DNA of 64,000 nt from the NCBI GenBank assembly GCA_963749145.1, contig CAVVLN010000005.1, forward strand, positions 1,116,001 to 1,180,000, given 5' to 3'. Below are positions 42,541-53,154 of the stretch, in pieces; the first letter of the stretch is position 1; every line of letters starts with the position of its first letter. A model generated the notes under the pieces. That model did not search any database. It was not told the DNA's origin and saw only the letters and a list, made by a program, of their open reading frames with translations. This DNA is from JASHPR01 sp963749145. GTDB taxonomy: Bacteria > Actinomycetota > Actinomycetes > Streptosporangiales > Streptosporangiaceae. Made by a program: the position numbers and the translations under genes.

Positions 42541-45343
42541 TCAGGCCGGATCCGATCTTCGGAGAGCCAGGTCGAGGGCCTGGTCGAGGCTGAGCGCCAT
42601 GCCCTGGGCGTAGGCCCGCTCCAGCTGTTCATCGCCCAGGTGCGCACGCGCTTGGTCGAGGCTGTCCCGGCGGTAGCGCGCGTCGCCCTCATCCCACGGA
42701 TTGCCCGTCCGGTCAAGCCGCGCCTGCGCGGCGCCGTGCAGCGCAGCAGCCCGGTCCCAGTCGCCCGCATCGCCGGCCAGGCAGGCCAGGCCAAGGATGG
42801 CGTAGGCCATGTTCCAGTTGTCGCCGTTCCGGCGGCTGACCCGCAGCCCTTCCTCGAACATGGACCGCGCGCCGTCCAGGTCCCCTTCCGCGCGCAGCAC
42901 CAGGCCCAGGCCCAGCGATGCGGCGGTGTGCTCCCACCCGATCTGCCGCGCGGCTTGCGCCGCGGCTTCCAGGTGAACCCGGGCAGCGGGAATGTCCCTG
43001 GCGGTCAGGGCAGCACTGCCGGCGTTGTTTTGCAGGAAGGAGTTAATGAGATGGTCGCCCGATCGTTCGGTACAGGCGAACGCCTCGGCGTACAGAGGCG
43101 GGGACCGGGCCGGGTCGATCGTGTCGATGGTCATGAGATACAGCATCAGGCTCCTGCCTAGCAGCACGTCGTCGCCCAGCCGGCGGGCGCGCTCGACAGA
43201 CTCCTGCCCGAACGGCAGCCCTGCCTCCAGCTCGCCGGCGAAGTAGCATGCGGCGCCCAGTGCCGCGAGGGACTTGCTGAGCAGCCGGTCGTCGCCCAGG
43301 CGGCGGGCGACCTCGACCGCCTGTTCAGCAAGCTGCCGTGCCATGGGGACGTCGATGAAGAGAGCGACGCGCGTGGCGGTGACCAGCGCCGCGCCGAACA
43401 GCGCGGGGTCGGCGCGGGCGTCGGGCCGCGCTAGCGCCGGCACGAGCAGCCCGAGGGCCTCCGGCTCGCGGGAGCGGGCTCTCCAGTAGCGGTCGAGCGC
43501 GACGCCCAGGCGCAGCACTACCGCGGTCCCATCCGGGCAGGCCGGCCGCGTGCTGGCCGGCGCGGCGCAGGTTGGCCTGATCGGCGTGCAGCCGGGCCAG
43601 CCAGCTGCCCTGCTCCGGCCCGGTCAGATGAGCGGCCGCCGCCTCGGCGACCGCCAGGAAATGCGCGCAGTGCGCGGCTGTGACGGCGGCGGCCTCGTCG
43701 CCGCCGGCCTCGGCCAGCCGTTCCGCGGCGAACAACCGGATGGTCTCCAGCAGCCGGTACCGCAGGGTTCCCTCGGCTTGCTCGGCCACCACCAGGCTCT
43801 TGTCCACCAGCGACCCGAGCAGATCGGCGACATCTAGCACGTCGACGCCGCCGAACCCGCAGACCGCCTCGGCCGCGTCCAGGCCGAAGCCGCCGGCGAA
43901 CACCGACAGCCGCGCCAGCAGCACCCGCTCGACGCCGGTCAGCAGGGAATAGGACCAGCCGACCGCCGCCCGCAGCGTCTGCTGGCGTTCCAGCGCGGTA
44001 CGGCTGCCCCCGGTCAACAGCCGAAACCGCTGGTCCAGCCGGTCATGCAGCTCGTTGAGCGACAGCGACCGCAGCCGGGCGGCGGCCAGCTCGATGGCCA
44101 GCGGCATGCCGTCCAGCCGCCGGCAGATCGACACCACCAGCGAGCCGGTCTGCTCGTCAGCAGACAGGCCGACGCCATGCGCCCGGGCCCGGTCCGCGAA
44201 CAGCGCGACCGCGTCGGAGGACCCGGGCGTCCCGGAGCCGGGATCGCCGGGCCCGGGCAGCGACAGCGACGGCACCCGGTAGATGATCTCCCCGCCGATG
44301 CCCAGCGGCTCCCGGCTGGTGGCCAGCAGATGCACCCGCGGGCACCGGCGCAAGATCGCGTCAGCCGTCTTGGCGCAGCCGCCGATCAGATGCTCGCAGT
44401 TGTCCAGCACGATCAGCACATCCTGCAGGGCCAGAGCATCCAGCAGGGTCTCCAGCGCCGGCAGGCCCGGCCGGGCGGCCAGCCGCAGCGCCTCGGAGAT
44501 CGCCGGCGCCACCGCGTCCTCGTTCGTGACCGCGGCCAGCTCCACCAGCCAGACCCCGTCCCCGGACCCATCCAGCAGCTCGGCGGCCAGCTGCAGCCCC
44601 AGCCTGGTCTTGCCCGCCCCCCCGGCCCCCGTCAAGGTAACCAGGCGAGCCGACTGCACCAGCGCCCGGACCTCCGAAACCTCCCGCTCCCGGCCGATGA
44701 ACGACGACAGCTGAGCCGGCAGATTATTCTGCAGCGCCGGGTTGCCCAGCGACCGCAGCGGCGGGAACTCGGCTTGCAGGCCCGCCGCGTGCAGCTGGAA
44801 GATCTGTTCCGGGCGCCCCAGGTCCTTCAGCCGGTGGCTGCCCAGATCGGTCAGCGCCGCGCCCGGCGGCAGCCAGTCGCGCACCAGCGCAGCCGCCGTC
44901 TCCGACACCAGCACCTGCCCCCCGCAGGCAACCGCTGCCACCCGGGCGGCCCGGTGTACCTCCAGGCCCACCAGGCCAGCGGCCGTCCGCTTCGCCTCAC
45001 CGCTATGGACGCCCATCCGCACCCGCACCTGCTCCCCGGCCGGCCACGCATGACGCTGAAGGGCCTGCTGCATCTCCAGCACCGCCGCCACGCACGCCCG
45101 CGGCGAGGAGAACACGGCAAAGAACGCATCCCCCTGGGTGTCCACTTCGCTGCCGTCGTGCGCAGCCAGAGACGACCGGATCAGCGCGTGATGGCCAGCG
45201 AGCACCTGCGCGTAAACGTCTTCTCCCACCCGCCGCAGCAACGCCGTCGAGCCCTCAATATCGGTGAACAGGAAGGTGAGGGTCTGCACGGACACAGCGT
45301 AAAAGGCCGGATCCGGCGGTGCCACTGCCAGCAGGCACATCAT
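42541..45343 (-). pseudogene. Adenylate/guanylate cyclase-domain, NB-ARC-type ATPase, TPR regulator, one frameshift
   Basis: The N-terminal class III cyclase homology domain (VQTLTFLFTDIEGSTALLRRVGE, then DTQGDAFFAVFSSP, GVHSGEAKRTAAGLVG) is followed by a STAND ATPase (ARLVTLTGAGGAGKTRLGLQLA, VLIVLDNCEHLIGG, LLATSREPLGI, GMPLAIELAAARL). The winged-helix/TPR region continues in another frame after about 43530-43538 (LPGWDRG should read LPDGTAVVLRLGVALDRYW), one extra base in a C run. This is the SARP/LuxR-like signalling family often annotated as an adenylate cyclase. Start chosen at the paired ATGs near 45343; GTG 45295 is an alternative. Confidence 0.82.
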
Positions 45344-45812
45344 CAAGCCGGACCCGCTCACCCCGACCGTCCCCGGCTGCTGGCCGGCTCGAGACTGATC
45401 ACCCGCACGGGCGTGCCCCGATTCGCTAACGCTTCCCGCCGCCAGAATCAGGAGTTCAGGGCGGCCCTGCTGCCAGGCGCCCGAGGTCGGATCGCCAGGC
45501 CCGGGCCGGCGATCCGGAACCACGAGCTACAGCACTCGATATCACGCCCCGTGATTAGCGCTACATGTGGCTTGACAATCCGTATCCGCCGTTCGGGGCG
45601 GCGGCCTGGACGCGGAGGGATCGCCCGCGCCGGGCGCCGATCTGGCAAGTATGGGCGCCTGACCCGGCGGTGCTGGCCGGCGCGGGGGAGGTCGTCCAGC
45701 CCGATTAGCAGGGCTAAGGCGAGTCCGGCAGGCCCAGGCAGAAACTCATGATGCCCAGGCCGGGCGGCGTTATGGTGCAAAGATACAACGAAGATCAGCA
45801 GGGGAGGCAGTC
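45344..45812. other. Gap upstream of cyclase-ATPase and SnoaL genes
   Basis: This divergent gap holds both promoters. TTGACA occurs at 45574 (plus strand) without a good -10. No gene is supported. Confidence 0.4.
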
Positions 45813-46205
45813 ATGACCGAGCACCCGAACGTCGAACTGACCCGCCGGGGCTATGACGCTTTTGCCAAGGGAGACCTGGCTGCGCTATCGGAGTTGATCG
45901 CCGACGATGTGACCTGGCACGTGCGAGGCGTGGGGCCGCTCAGCGGCGACTACCACGGGCGGGACGAGGTGTTCGCGTTCTTCGGCAGGCTGGCCGAGGA
46001 GACCGCGGGCACGTTCCGGCTTGACGTGCACGACGTGCTCGCCAACGACGAGCACACCGTGGCGCTGTGTACGCTGTCGGCTTCCCGCGGGGCCAAGTCG
46101 GTCGAGACTCCGGTGGCCAACGTCAGCCATGTCCGCGACGGCAAGGTCACCGAGTTCTGGGCCGCAACTACCGACCCGCAGGCGAGTATCGACTTCTGGT
46201 CCTGA
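45813..46205 (+). CDS. SnoaL-like / NTF2-fold protein
   Basis: A 130-residue protein of the SnoaL/ketosteroid-isomerase fold: NVELTRRGYDAFAKGDLAALSELIADDVTWHVRG, then YHGRDEVFAFFGRLAEETAGTF and VSHVRDGKVTEFWAATTDPQASIDFWS. Such proteins bind small hydrophobic ligands, acting as isomerases or cyclases or as stress-associated proteins; the substrate is not predictable. GGGGAGG precedes the ATG. Confidence 0.88.
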   Translation: MTEHPNVELTRRGYDAFAKGDLAALSELIADDVTWHVRGVGPLSGDYHGRDEVFAFFGRLAEETAGTFRLDVHDVLANDEHTVALCTLSASRGAKSVETPVANVSHVRDGKVTEFWAATTDPQASIDFWS

Positions 46206-46732
46206 GTAGGCAGCCGGCCCTGGCCTCTACCCGGGTCACGGCCAACTGCCAATCGCCACGCCCGGCCAGGAACACAGAATTCCGCGCCGCCCGGCGCTGC
46301 AGCTACTGAGCGTGAAGCGCAGCTCCGCCGGGCAGGCGCGCTAACTAACCGTCGATATGGGCGGCAACCAGCTCGCTACCGCAGCCGCCGGCAGAGCGCC
46401 AGGACAAGGTGATCTGCGTGGCCGCGGGCGTGCCCGAGCCGCTGAGGCCCAGCGCTACCCGGTCTGGACCTGACTGCGTGGCTGGGATGAACCACGCCGC
46501 TGCCGCCAGCAGGGCCGGCCTTCTCCAGGCCGGCCAGGTGATCACCGGGGCCTCTGGCGGCCGGGGGCCTGCCTGGGGCGGGTATCTGGCCGCTCGTTGA
46601 TATGCCCGCGGCGGCTGCGCCGGGACGGCAGGCCGGCGCCGTGGCGGTGTCGTGGACAGCGACGTCACCCCGGGCAGCGGCATAGCCATGCGGCCAGGAG
46701 CCGCCGGCCCGGTTCCGTGCGAAAGTAGCTGC
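46206..46732. other. Gap between SnoaL and adk, no gene supported
   Basis: Open frames on the minus strand here are shadows of adk. No promoter, stem or repeat was recognised. Confidence 0.4.
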
Positions 46733-47437
46733 ATGCGCAAATACGTCATCATGGGCATCCAGGGCAGCGGCAAGGGAACTCACGCGAAAATGCTCGCCGG
46801 GGAATTCGACCTCGAGCACATCGCTGTCGGGGACATCTTCCGGTGGAACGTCCAGCATCACACGAAGCTCGGCGCGCAGGTCAAGCGCACGATGGCGGCG
46901 GGATTGCTGGTCGGCGACGACCTTGTCGAGGCCGTCGTGGGGGTACGGCTCAGCGAGCACGACTGGAACTACGGCTTCATCATCGACGGCTTCCCGCGCA
47001 ACGAGCGGCAGGCGGAGTTCTTCTTGGAGAGCTACGACATCGACGGGGTGATCCACCTCGACCTGCCCGACAGCGAGGTCGCGCGCCGGGTGCTCGCCCG
47101 GCGGCTGTGCGCGGGCTGCGGGATGGACTACAGCCTGATCGACAACAGCCCGTCCAACGAGGGCAGGTGCGATGCCTGCGGCGGTGAGCTGCTCAGGCGC
47201 GAGGATGACACCGAGGAGGCGCTCGCCGTCCGGCTGCGCGAGTACCACGCGAAGACCAATCCCGTGCTGGACATCTTCCGCCGCAAGGAGTACGTGATCA
47301 CGGTGGACTCCCGGCCACCCAGGGAGCAGGTCCAGCAGGCCATCAGGGACAAGCTCGGGCTGCTGCCCTCCCGCCTGGCGGCGACAGGCAGCCAGGTTGG
47401 CGCGGTAGCGAGCACCGGCCCCCGATACCGATCCTGA
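46733..47437 (+). CDS. adk: Adenylate kinase, zinc-lid type
   Basis: A 234-residue NMP kinase that interconverts ATP + AMP and 2 ADP. The P-loop is GIQGSGKGT (8-16); FIIDGFPRNERQAEFF is the adenylate kinase signature; four Cys at 126, 129, 146 and 149 form a zinc-binding LID. The C-terminal 20 residues are extra. ATG 46733 matches the family start, and the upstream open frame is discarded. Being in an island, it may be an extra copy; in actinomycetes the core adk normally sits with secY and map. Confidence 0.9.
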   Translation: MRKYVIMGIQGSGKGTHAKMLAGEFDLEHIAVGDIFRWNVQHHTKLGAQVKRTMAAGLLVGDDLVEAVVGVRLSEHDWNYGFIIDGFPRNERQAEFFLESYDIDGVIHLDLPDSEVARRVLARRLCAGCGMDYSLIDNSPSNEGRCDACGGELLRREDDTEEALAVRLREYHAKTNPVLDIFRRKEYVITVDSRPPREQVQQAIRDKLGLLPSRLAATGSQVGAVASTGPRYRS

Positions 47438-47954
47438 TCCGCGCCGGACTCCTTCAACGGAAACATCGAGCGCCGATGCCGCCGGTGCGCCGGCCATCGT
47501 CCGGCTGACGCTGAACGATCAGCGGTCTCAGCCGGCGACCCGACAATCGGCCAGTACATGCGGCTACTGAAGGATTCTGGCGGGTGGAGTCGGCTTAGAT
47601 GAGGGCTGATTATATCGGGCCGCAGTCACGGAACGTAGCCACCCATAGTAACTAAGCGTGTAAAGATCCGCCGTTCTGGGCGGCTCTTGGGCGTGGAGCT
47701 GTCTACGTCGTGGCCGCGCATAACAGGTTGTTCAGCCGCGGCTGTCCGGTGCGCGGGCCTTCGAGGGGCCATAGGCGCTGAGCGATTACTTGGTGGCCTG
47801 AGTTGGGCCAATTGAGTGCGTACCTGGGTGCCCGGTGGATCGTTCGGCCAAATGCTGGCCTTACGACAGCTGACCGTCTCCCCAGGCACCCGGATCGGGC
47901 CCGCGGTTGACCGCAACCCCGGCGGAGAAGTAACTCCCTTCGTTGACGTGTGCT
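47438..47954. other. Gap with repeat segment, no gene supported
   Basis: It holds CGTTCTGGGCGG (47672-47683) and GCGCATAACAGGT (47716-47728), both repeated at 50459-50515. Otherwise featureless. Confidence 0.5.
47672..47728. repeat. Dispersed repeat copy A
   Basis: CGTTCTGGGCGG, a 32-base spacer and GCGCATAACAGGT. The same two boxes in the same order occur at 50459-50515. The pair brackets the alpha/beta hydrolase and F420-reductase-like genes. Confidence 0.7.
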
Positions 47955-48815
47955 CTATTTCACGTGGGAGGAGATCACGGACGTGATCTCGTCGCTGCGG
48001 TCGTGGCCGATATTGTGGTCAGAGGAGTCGCTGACGTGCAGGGTGGCGTCGGGCAGTTCGCGCGCGAGGTGGCGCGAGTTGGCGATCGGCGCGTTAGTGT
48101 CACGGGCACCGTGCCACAGGTGCACTGGCGTTTTGACCTCGCTGAGCGGGAACGGCCACGGGGGCCTGATCAGGGCGAGTTCCTGGACCGTGGCGCGCGT
48201 CCCCTGCCGGAGCGCGTCAGCGACGGCCTCGAATTCGATGCGCAGGCCGGCATGCTTGGCCTCCGGCGTGGTGGCCATCGCGCGGCGCAGGGCCCGCTCC
48301 CGCCTGGCCGGGCTGGCCACCGACCATCTCATCACCGTGAGCGGGACCGTGTTGAGCGCTGGCGCGTTCCTGGCGAGCCAGCTGTAGAACCGGATCCTCG
48401 CCTGCTGGCCCGCTCGCTCGGCCCGGCTGCGCCGCGCTGCCCCCGCCGACGCGATAAGGGCGACAACACTGACCCTCTCCGCGAGCCGGTGCGCAGCGGC
48501 CAGCGTGAACGGACCACCGCCGGACTCGCCCGCCAGCGCGAACCGGTCCAGGCCGAGATGACCGGCCAGCGCGGCGAGGTCATCAGCCCAGCTGACCAGG
48601 CTGCGCTGCGGGTGGTAATCGGAGCCGCCGTAGCCGGGCTTGTCCGGTGAGATCCAGCGCAGGCCGACTGCCCGGGCCGTCTGGTCATACCAGGCTCCGC
48701 CCAGGCCCGACACCGGCGTCCCCGCCGTGTAGATAACCGGTGACCCATCCGGGTCACCGAACTCGTGCCTGCTCAGCCGCCTGCCGTCAGAAAGGGTGAT
48801 CACATCCGATGCCAT
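47955..48815 (-). CDS. Alpha/beta hydrolase
   Basis: A 286-residue alpha/beta-hydrolase fold protein. The nucleophile elbow is AGESGGG (Ser98); the acid is in HGARDTNAP and the His in SSDHNIGHD near the C-terminus. GRRLSRHEFGDPDGSPVIYTAGTP is a usual N-terminus. The substrate is unknown (ester, lipid or epoxide-type). It is monocistronic. Confidence 0.88.
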   Translation of the reverse strand: MASDVITLSDGRRLSRHEFGDPDGSPVIYTAGTPVSGLGGAWYDQTARAVGLRWISPDKPGYGGSDYHPQRSLVSWADDLAALAGHLGLDRFALAGESGGGPFTLAAAHRLAERVSVVALIASAGAARRSRAERAGQQARIRFYSWLARNAPALNTVPLTVMRWSVASPARRERALRRAMATTPEAKHAGLRIEFEAVADALRQGTRATVQELALIRPPWPFPLSEVKTPVHLWHGARDTNAPIANSRHLARELPDATLHVSDSSDHNIGHDRSDEITSVISSHVK

Positions 48816-49276
48816 CCATACATCTTGACGCCGACCGCATCACAGCGCCATGCCCGTACTAGTGCGCGACTTCAGCGGCCGTGAGCAGCGAACCCGCAGG
48901 TCAGTGACCTGCAGAGAAGATCAATGCCGAAACGTGGCCCAAGACGGGTTCCACGATGGGCTCCGGCGCGGTGGTCGTACCGGCCAGTCGGGATCTCGAC
49001 CTCGGCTACCGGATCTTCGGCCTTACGCTGAGCGACGAAGAAGGTCAGGGATAACGCCCGCCGAGCCGCCTTATCTGCACGCGAAATGACCGCTCGGACC
49101 GGGCAGCGGTAACGCGCAGACCAGGTCGATCTGCGCTCGGCGACACGGCACAGATTCGGCGGCGAGCGGCTCGGCGACGGCGAGTGCTGGCCAGGTGGCT
49201 CTGGCGGAAACATGGCTAGAGGTCATACGGAACTGGCTGACAACAGAACTTTTCGGAGGGGGGCTAAGCGAAGTAG
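48816..49276. other. Gap, no gene supported
   Basis: Small open frames on both strands lack family features. It contains the promoter of the hydrolase at its left edge. Confidence 0.4.
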
Positions 49277-49948
49277 CTAGCCGACGAGCAGTTTAAACCC
49301 GTGGTCCCACGAGCCCCGTGCGCCGCCGATCTTGACCCACGCGATGCAGATCGCCTCGAGCTCGCGTGAGCCTTCTATACCGCCGATGTCCACCACATCG
49401 GCCCAGCCGAAGTCGGCCAGCACGTCGCCGACAGTGCGCTTGGCGGCCTCGTCGTCGCCAGCGATCAGCATCGTCGGCCGGCCCTCGCTGAAGCTTGGGT
49501 CCACGAAGTAGGGGTTGCCGATCGTATTGAACGCCTTGACCACCTTGGCGTCGGGCAGCGCACGCTGGACGCGCTCGCCGAGCGAGTCCTCGCCCGTGAT
49601 CGAGAGCCTGGGCGGGAAGCCGCCGGACAAGTCGAGCGGGTTCATGGCGTCGATGACTACCTTGCCGCTGAAATTGTCGGGCCCGGCGTCGGCGATCGCC
49701 TCCTCTGCGGCATTGCCCATCACCGCCAGCACGAGCAACTCGCCGTGCGCGGCGGCCTGGGCGAATGTACCGGCCTCGATGCCGGCTCCATCGCCGGATA
49801 GCCATCCGCGCAGATCGGGCTTGCCCGGGTCACGGGAGCCGATCATCACCTCGTGGCCACGACCGCGGAACCCAGCTGCCAAGCGTCGCCCAACGTCGCC
49901 GCTTCCGAGCACGCCAACCCGGCTCGGCGCTAGCCGGCCGTTCGCCAT
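49277..49948 (-). CDS. NADPH-dependent F420 reductase-like protein
   Basis: A 223-residue Rossmann protein: VGVLGSGDVGRRLAAGFRGRGHEVMIGSRDP (dinucleotide fold plus the GSRD typical of F420H2:NADP oxidoreductase relatives), DAMNPLDLSGGFPP, AKVVKAFNTIGNPYFVDPSF and PTMLIAGDDEAAK. It may transfer hydride between NADPH and F420 or be a related oxidoreductase. It fits with the DDN-type domain in island 3. Confidence 0.82.
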   Translation of the reverse strand: MANGRLAPSRVGVLGSGDVGRRLAAGFRGRGHEVMIGSRDPGKPDLRGWLSGDGAGIEAGTFAQAAAHGELLVLAVMGNAAEEAIADAGPDNFSGKVVIDAMNPLDLSGGFPPRLSITGEDSLGERVQRALPDAKVVKAFNTIGNPYFVDPSFSEGRPTMLIAGDDEAAKRTVGDVLADFGWADVVDIGGIEGSRELEAICIAWVKIGGARGSWDHGFKLLVG

Positions 49949-50559
49949 GTCTGCTCCTCTCCCGTCGGGGTGTGCCGTAATCTACTAGGCCCGGTCGCGA
50001 GCTGCCACATCCGCTACCGCACGGTCACCTGCCCGCCCGGCAAGATTAGCGAGGTGCTGACTGAGTACTACCGCCAAACACATCCCGAAGAACTCGGCCG
50101 GCCGTCCCAGTAGCCAGTCCCGCAAGCCCCCGCCCCGCTGTCCCCGACGACGGAGCGCGTTCGCCCCCTTGGTGACGATGAACGCAAGTAGCCGCCGATA
50201 TCTTAAGTCGCCATTGGGGTGTCCACGATGTAGCTGACGCGGGGTATTTGCCCAGTATTCGACGCGCGGTAGATGCGTTATCTTAAGCGGTGTCCACGAC
50301 GTAACCGATGTGATGTCACCCACGTGACCTGCGCTGATCATCCTTCTCGATGCCGCTCTTTGGTTTTGCTCCCCGCGCGGGCCCTCGTCAGCGACATGTC
50401 CACGACGCGAAACCGCCCTCCCATCTGGGCTTCTTCCAAGCGGACTTAAGATAACCGTCGTTCTGGGCGGTTCTCAAGGTACGAACTGTGCGCGGTATGG
50501 CAGCGCATAACAGGTCATTCTGTCTGGGGAGTTCGACTGACAGATCCGAGCCTTCCGGG
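49949..50559. other. Gap with short inverted motifs, no gene supported
   Basis: TATCTTAAG at 50199, GTTATCTTAAG at 50278 and its inverse CTTAAGATAAC at 50446-50456, with GTGTCCACGA flanks, precede repeat copy B. This looks like the ends of a lost transposable element. Confidence 0.5.
50459..50515. repeat. Dispersed repeat copy B
   Basis: CGTTCTGGGCGG (50459-50470), a 32-base spacer and GCGCATAACAGGT (50503-50515), in direct orientation to copy A at 47672 and with the same spacing. Confidence 0.7.
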
Positions 50560-51405
50560 CTAGGCGCTGCTGCCGGGGGAGGCGTGCGGGGATCCGGAAT
50601 CCGTGGCGGCCGGGCGCGGCGCTTCCGCAGGCGTGGAGCGGGCCGGGGCTGCTACGTGGGCAGGCCGGGGCAACCGCAGGCGCAGGACCACCAGCCCGAG
50701 GAGGGCGAAGGCGGCCGTCCAGGCCAGTGACAGGGCGGCCATGCTGGCCAGCGCCTGATGGTGGAAGGCTCCCGCGGCGGCGAACTGGGTCGGGCCGTAG
50801 GAGGGGAAGAACTGCAGGACCGGGTTGTTCGCCAGCGGGTTGTCTACCGGGTTCTCCAGGAACGTGTCCAGGATGGAGATCATGATGATCAGGAAGAAGC
50901 CCTCGAGGTCGCCCCGGACCAGGACTCCGATCAGCAGGCCGAACGCGGCGTAGGTGGCGGCTCCCAGCATGAACGCCACCGCGATGGCCCACAGCCCGGC
51001 GGGGCGCCAGAAGGCGAGCATGACGATCGCGGCGTAGACGCCGATGCCGATAGCCTGCAGCAACGCCGCGTTGGTCTTGGCGGCAATGAGGGCGCCATGC
51101 CGGTACCCGGACAGCGCCAGGCGCCGGTCGAACGGCAGCGACCGGCGGACGGCGGCGAACACGACGAACCCGGTGATGAGGGTGATTGCGTTGAGCCCGG
51201 CGGTAATCAGGGTGAGATCGTGGCTGTCCACCACGATGGCGGCATCGATGGCGCGCAGCTTGAACGTCGCCTCACCGTGTGTGATCGTGGCGCCGACCAG
51301 CAAATACCAGATCGGGATGAAAGCCACGAGCAGGATCCAGGCGAGCCGGTTGCGGACCTGCGCGGCCAGGGTCAGGCGGATCGCGGTCTTAAGCTGTTGG
51401 TGCAT
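50560..51405 (-). CDS. ABC transporter permease (ABC-2 type)
   Basis: A 281-residue membrane protein with six hydrophobic stretches (WILLVAFIPIWYLLVGA; ITAGLNAITLITGFVVFAAV; IGIGVYAAIVMLAF; WAIAVAFMLGAATYAAFGLLIGV; FFLIIMISILD; LAWTAAFALLGLVVL), as in ABC-2 exporters, and a Pro/Ala tail. It starts inside the 3' end of the ATPase gene (17-base overlap). The substrate is unknown; small hydrophobic compounds or antibiotics are typical. Confidence 0.85.
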   Translation of the reverse strand: MHQQLKTAIRLTLAAQVRNRLAWILLVAFIPIWYLLVGATITHGEATFKLRAIDAAIVVDSHDLTLITAGLNAITLITGFVVFAAVRRSLPFDRRLALSGYRHGALIAAKTNAALLQAIGIGVYAAIVMLAFWRPAGLWAIAVAFMLGAATYAAFGLLIGVLVRGDLEGFFLIIMISILDTFLENPVDNPLANNPVLQFFPSYGPTQFAAAGAFHHQALASMAALSLAWTAAFALLGLVVLRLRLPRPAHVAAPARSTPAEAPRPAATDSGSPHASPGSSA

Positions 51406-52012
51406 GGTCGCCCGCCTCCGAGTCGATCCGGCCGTCCTTCAGCTGGCAGGTCCGGTCGAAACGACCCTGCTCGAAGACCAGGTGGCTGATGACCACGATC
51501 GCCGTCCCCGTCGCCCGCAGCTCGCCGGCGAGATCCCAGAACGCAAGGTAGGTCTGCCAGTCGAAACCCTGGTAGGGCTCGTCGAGGAGCAGCACCGGCG
51601 GGTCATGCATCAGGGCCAGCGTCAGGCTGAGTTTCTGCTTGGTGCCACCCGACAGAATGCCGGCTCGCTGGCCGCGGTAGGCGGCATAGCCCAGCCGCTC
51701 GATCAGCACCTCGGCCCGCGCCGTGGAGCCGATCCCGTACGCGGCCTGGAAGTAGCGCACGTGCTGATCCACGGTGAGAGCCTCATCCAGGACGACCGTC
51801 TGCGGGCAGTAGCCCGGCCTGCCCGCGATCGCGACGGTCCCCGCGTCCGGACGCAGGTCACCGGCCAGGATTCGCAGCAGCGTCGTCTTCCCGGTTCCGT
51901 TCTCGCCGACCACCGCGACCAGCTCGCCTGGCGCGATTGCCAGATCGAGACCGGCCAGCACCCGGCGGCGGCCGAACGACTTGCGGATTCCCCGCGCTGC
52001 CAGTGCGATCAC
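51389..52012 (-). CDS. ABC transporter ATP-binding protein
   Basis: A 207-residue ATPase. Walker A is GENGTGKTT, the Q-loop is near YCPQTV, the signature is LSGGTKQKLSL (one residue off the usual LSGGQ), Walker B is VLLLDEPYQGFD and the H-loop is VVISHLVFE. GTG 52012 follows GGGGAGG. The longer open frame to 52426 has no family similarity. It forms one operon with the permease. Confidence 0.92.
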   Translation of the reverse strand: MIALAARGIRKSFGRRRVLAGLDLAIAPGELVAVVGENGTGKTTLLRILAGDLRPDAGTVAIAGRPGYCPQTVVLDEALTVDQHVRYFQAAYGIGSTARAEVLIERLGYAAYRGQRAGILSGGTKQKLSLTLALMHDPPVLLLDEPYQGFDWQTYLAFWDLAGELRATGTAIVVISHLVFEQGRFDRTCQLKDGRIDSEAGDHAPTA

Positions 52013-52713
52013 GGCGCCCGCCTCCCCGCTGCCACGTTGCCATCTCCAGCCTGGTCCGGGCGGCGGCAGGCGACCAGGGTGGCACCCGGCCCACGTTGAG
52101 TGGGTCTGCCACCACCGGCGAACGAGAAACGTGTCGTAGCGGCACAAGCACATCGGACGGGCTAGCCACCTGGCCTGCGGCCAGCCCCGGCAAGACTCCG
52201 TAACACAACCAGATGACGCTCGGCTCGAGGCTGACTGACTACACACGAGGCAAGGCGTGCTAGAGCATGCCGAACCAGGCCGGGAGCCCGGCGGAGCCCT
52301 CAGGCCCAGGCCGCAGACCCAGTCAAACCATGCCCCATGCGGTCGGCTCTTCGGGCCCAGGCCGCGTTCCTGGGATCGTGGCTGAGCGACGGCAAAGACC
52401 AGGGAGAGTAATCGGCGATGCGGCACCGGGCGATACTTATGCGCAGGTCACACTCTGTGATACCGGGTGTCGAGTACTTGACGAACGCGGAGCCGCCGTT
52501 AGGTGTGGTTGCAGGGTGTGCTGCGGCGGACCAGAGGCGGCGTCCAGAGCTGGCGATTCTGTGTCACTGGAAATGAAGCTTGACGACCTGCGGGCGACCT
52601 GCGGGCAGCGGGCAGGCTCGATGCTGTTGGTCAAGTGACACCGCTCCACGTGGCGCGAGCCGGCGCTCGCGCCCCAGCCCGCCGCTCAGAACATGATCAC
52701 CTCAGACGCCAGA
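52013..52713. other. Gap, no gene supported
   Basis: A plus-strand frame (52267-52638) has irregular composition and no family features. The left edge holds the ABC operon promoter. Confidence 0.4.
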
Positions 52714-52908
52714 TCACAAACTGGGACTGTAGTACCGGGCAGCGTAGGCCTGCTCGACCCGCTCGGAGAACTCCTCCAGAGTGAGCCGGTCCGACACTAG
52801 ATGGTGTTGCAACCACGCCACCGCTTGCTCGCGCTCGACGTCAGAGACGCGTTGGTCCGGATCTCCCAATCGTCCGGCATCCGCAGCCATACGGGAATGG
52901 TCGCGCAT
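52714..52908 (-). CDS. Short DUF1707-domain protein
   Basis: A 64-residue protein: GDPDQRVSDVEREQAVAWLQHHLVSDRLTLEEFSERVEQAYAARYYSPSL. This is DUF1707, normally the N-terminal domain of longer actinobacterial proteins; here it stops right after the domain, so it may be truncated. ATG 52908 is chosen because the upstream frame to 53151 is unlike the family. Confidence 0.65.
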   Translation of the reverse strand: MRDHSRMAADAGRLGDPDQRVSDVEREQAVAWLQHHLVSDRLTLEEFSERVEQAYAARYYSPSL

Positions 52909-53154
52909 CGCGACCCGAATGATTTCCTGCACATTGGACGGGCAAACGACGCAACTTCCGGGTCCAAACAGCCGATGGCCTCTAAAGAAGCTGGACGCGT
53001 AGACGCGGCGCGCCGTGGGTAGTCCCTGCGCCAGGCGACCGTGGCGCGCGGAGGAGCACTGGAGGTGGACCGGCCGCCTGACGCTGGCTGTGGCTTTCAC
53101 TGCGGTGGTTGTCTGACTCTTCGATGCGACCTGACTGACGCCGATGTGCACCGA

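Noticed and set aside
52267..52638. 123-codon plus-strand frame in the gap after the ABC operon
   Set aside because: No ribosome-binding site, family match or conserved pattern; left as non-coding.
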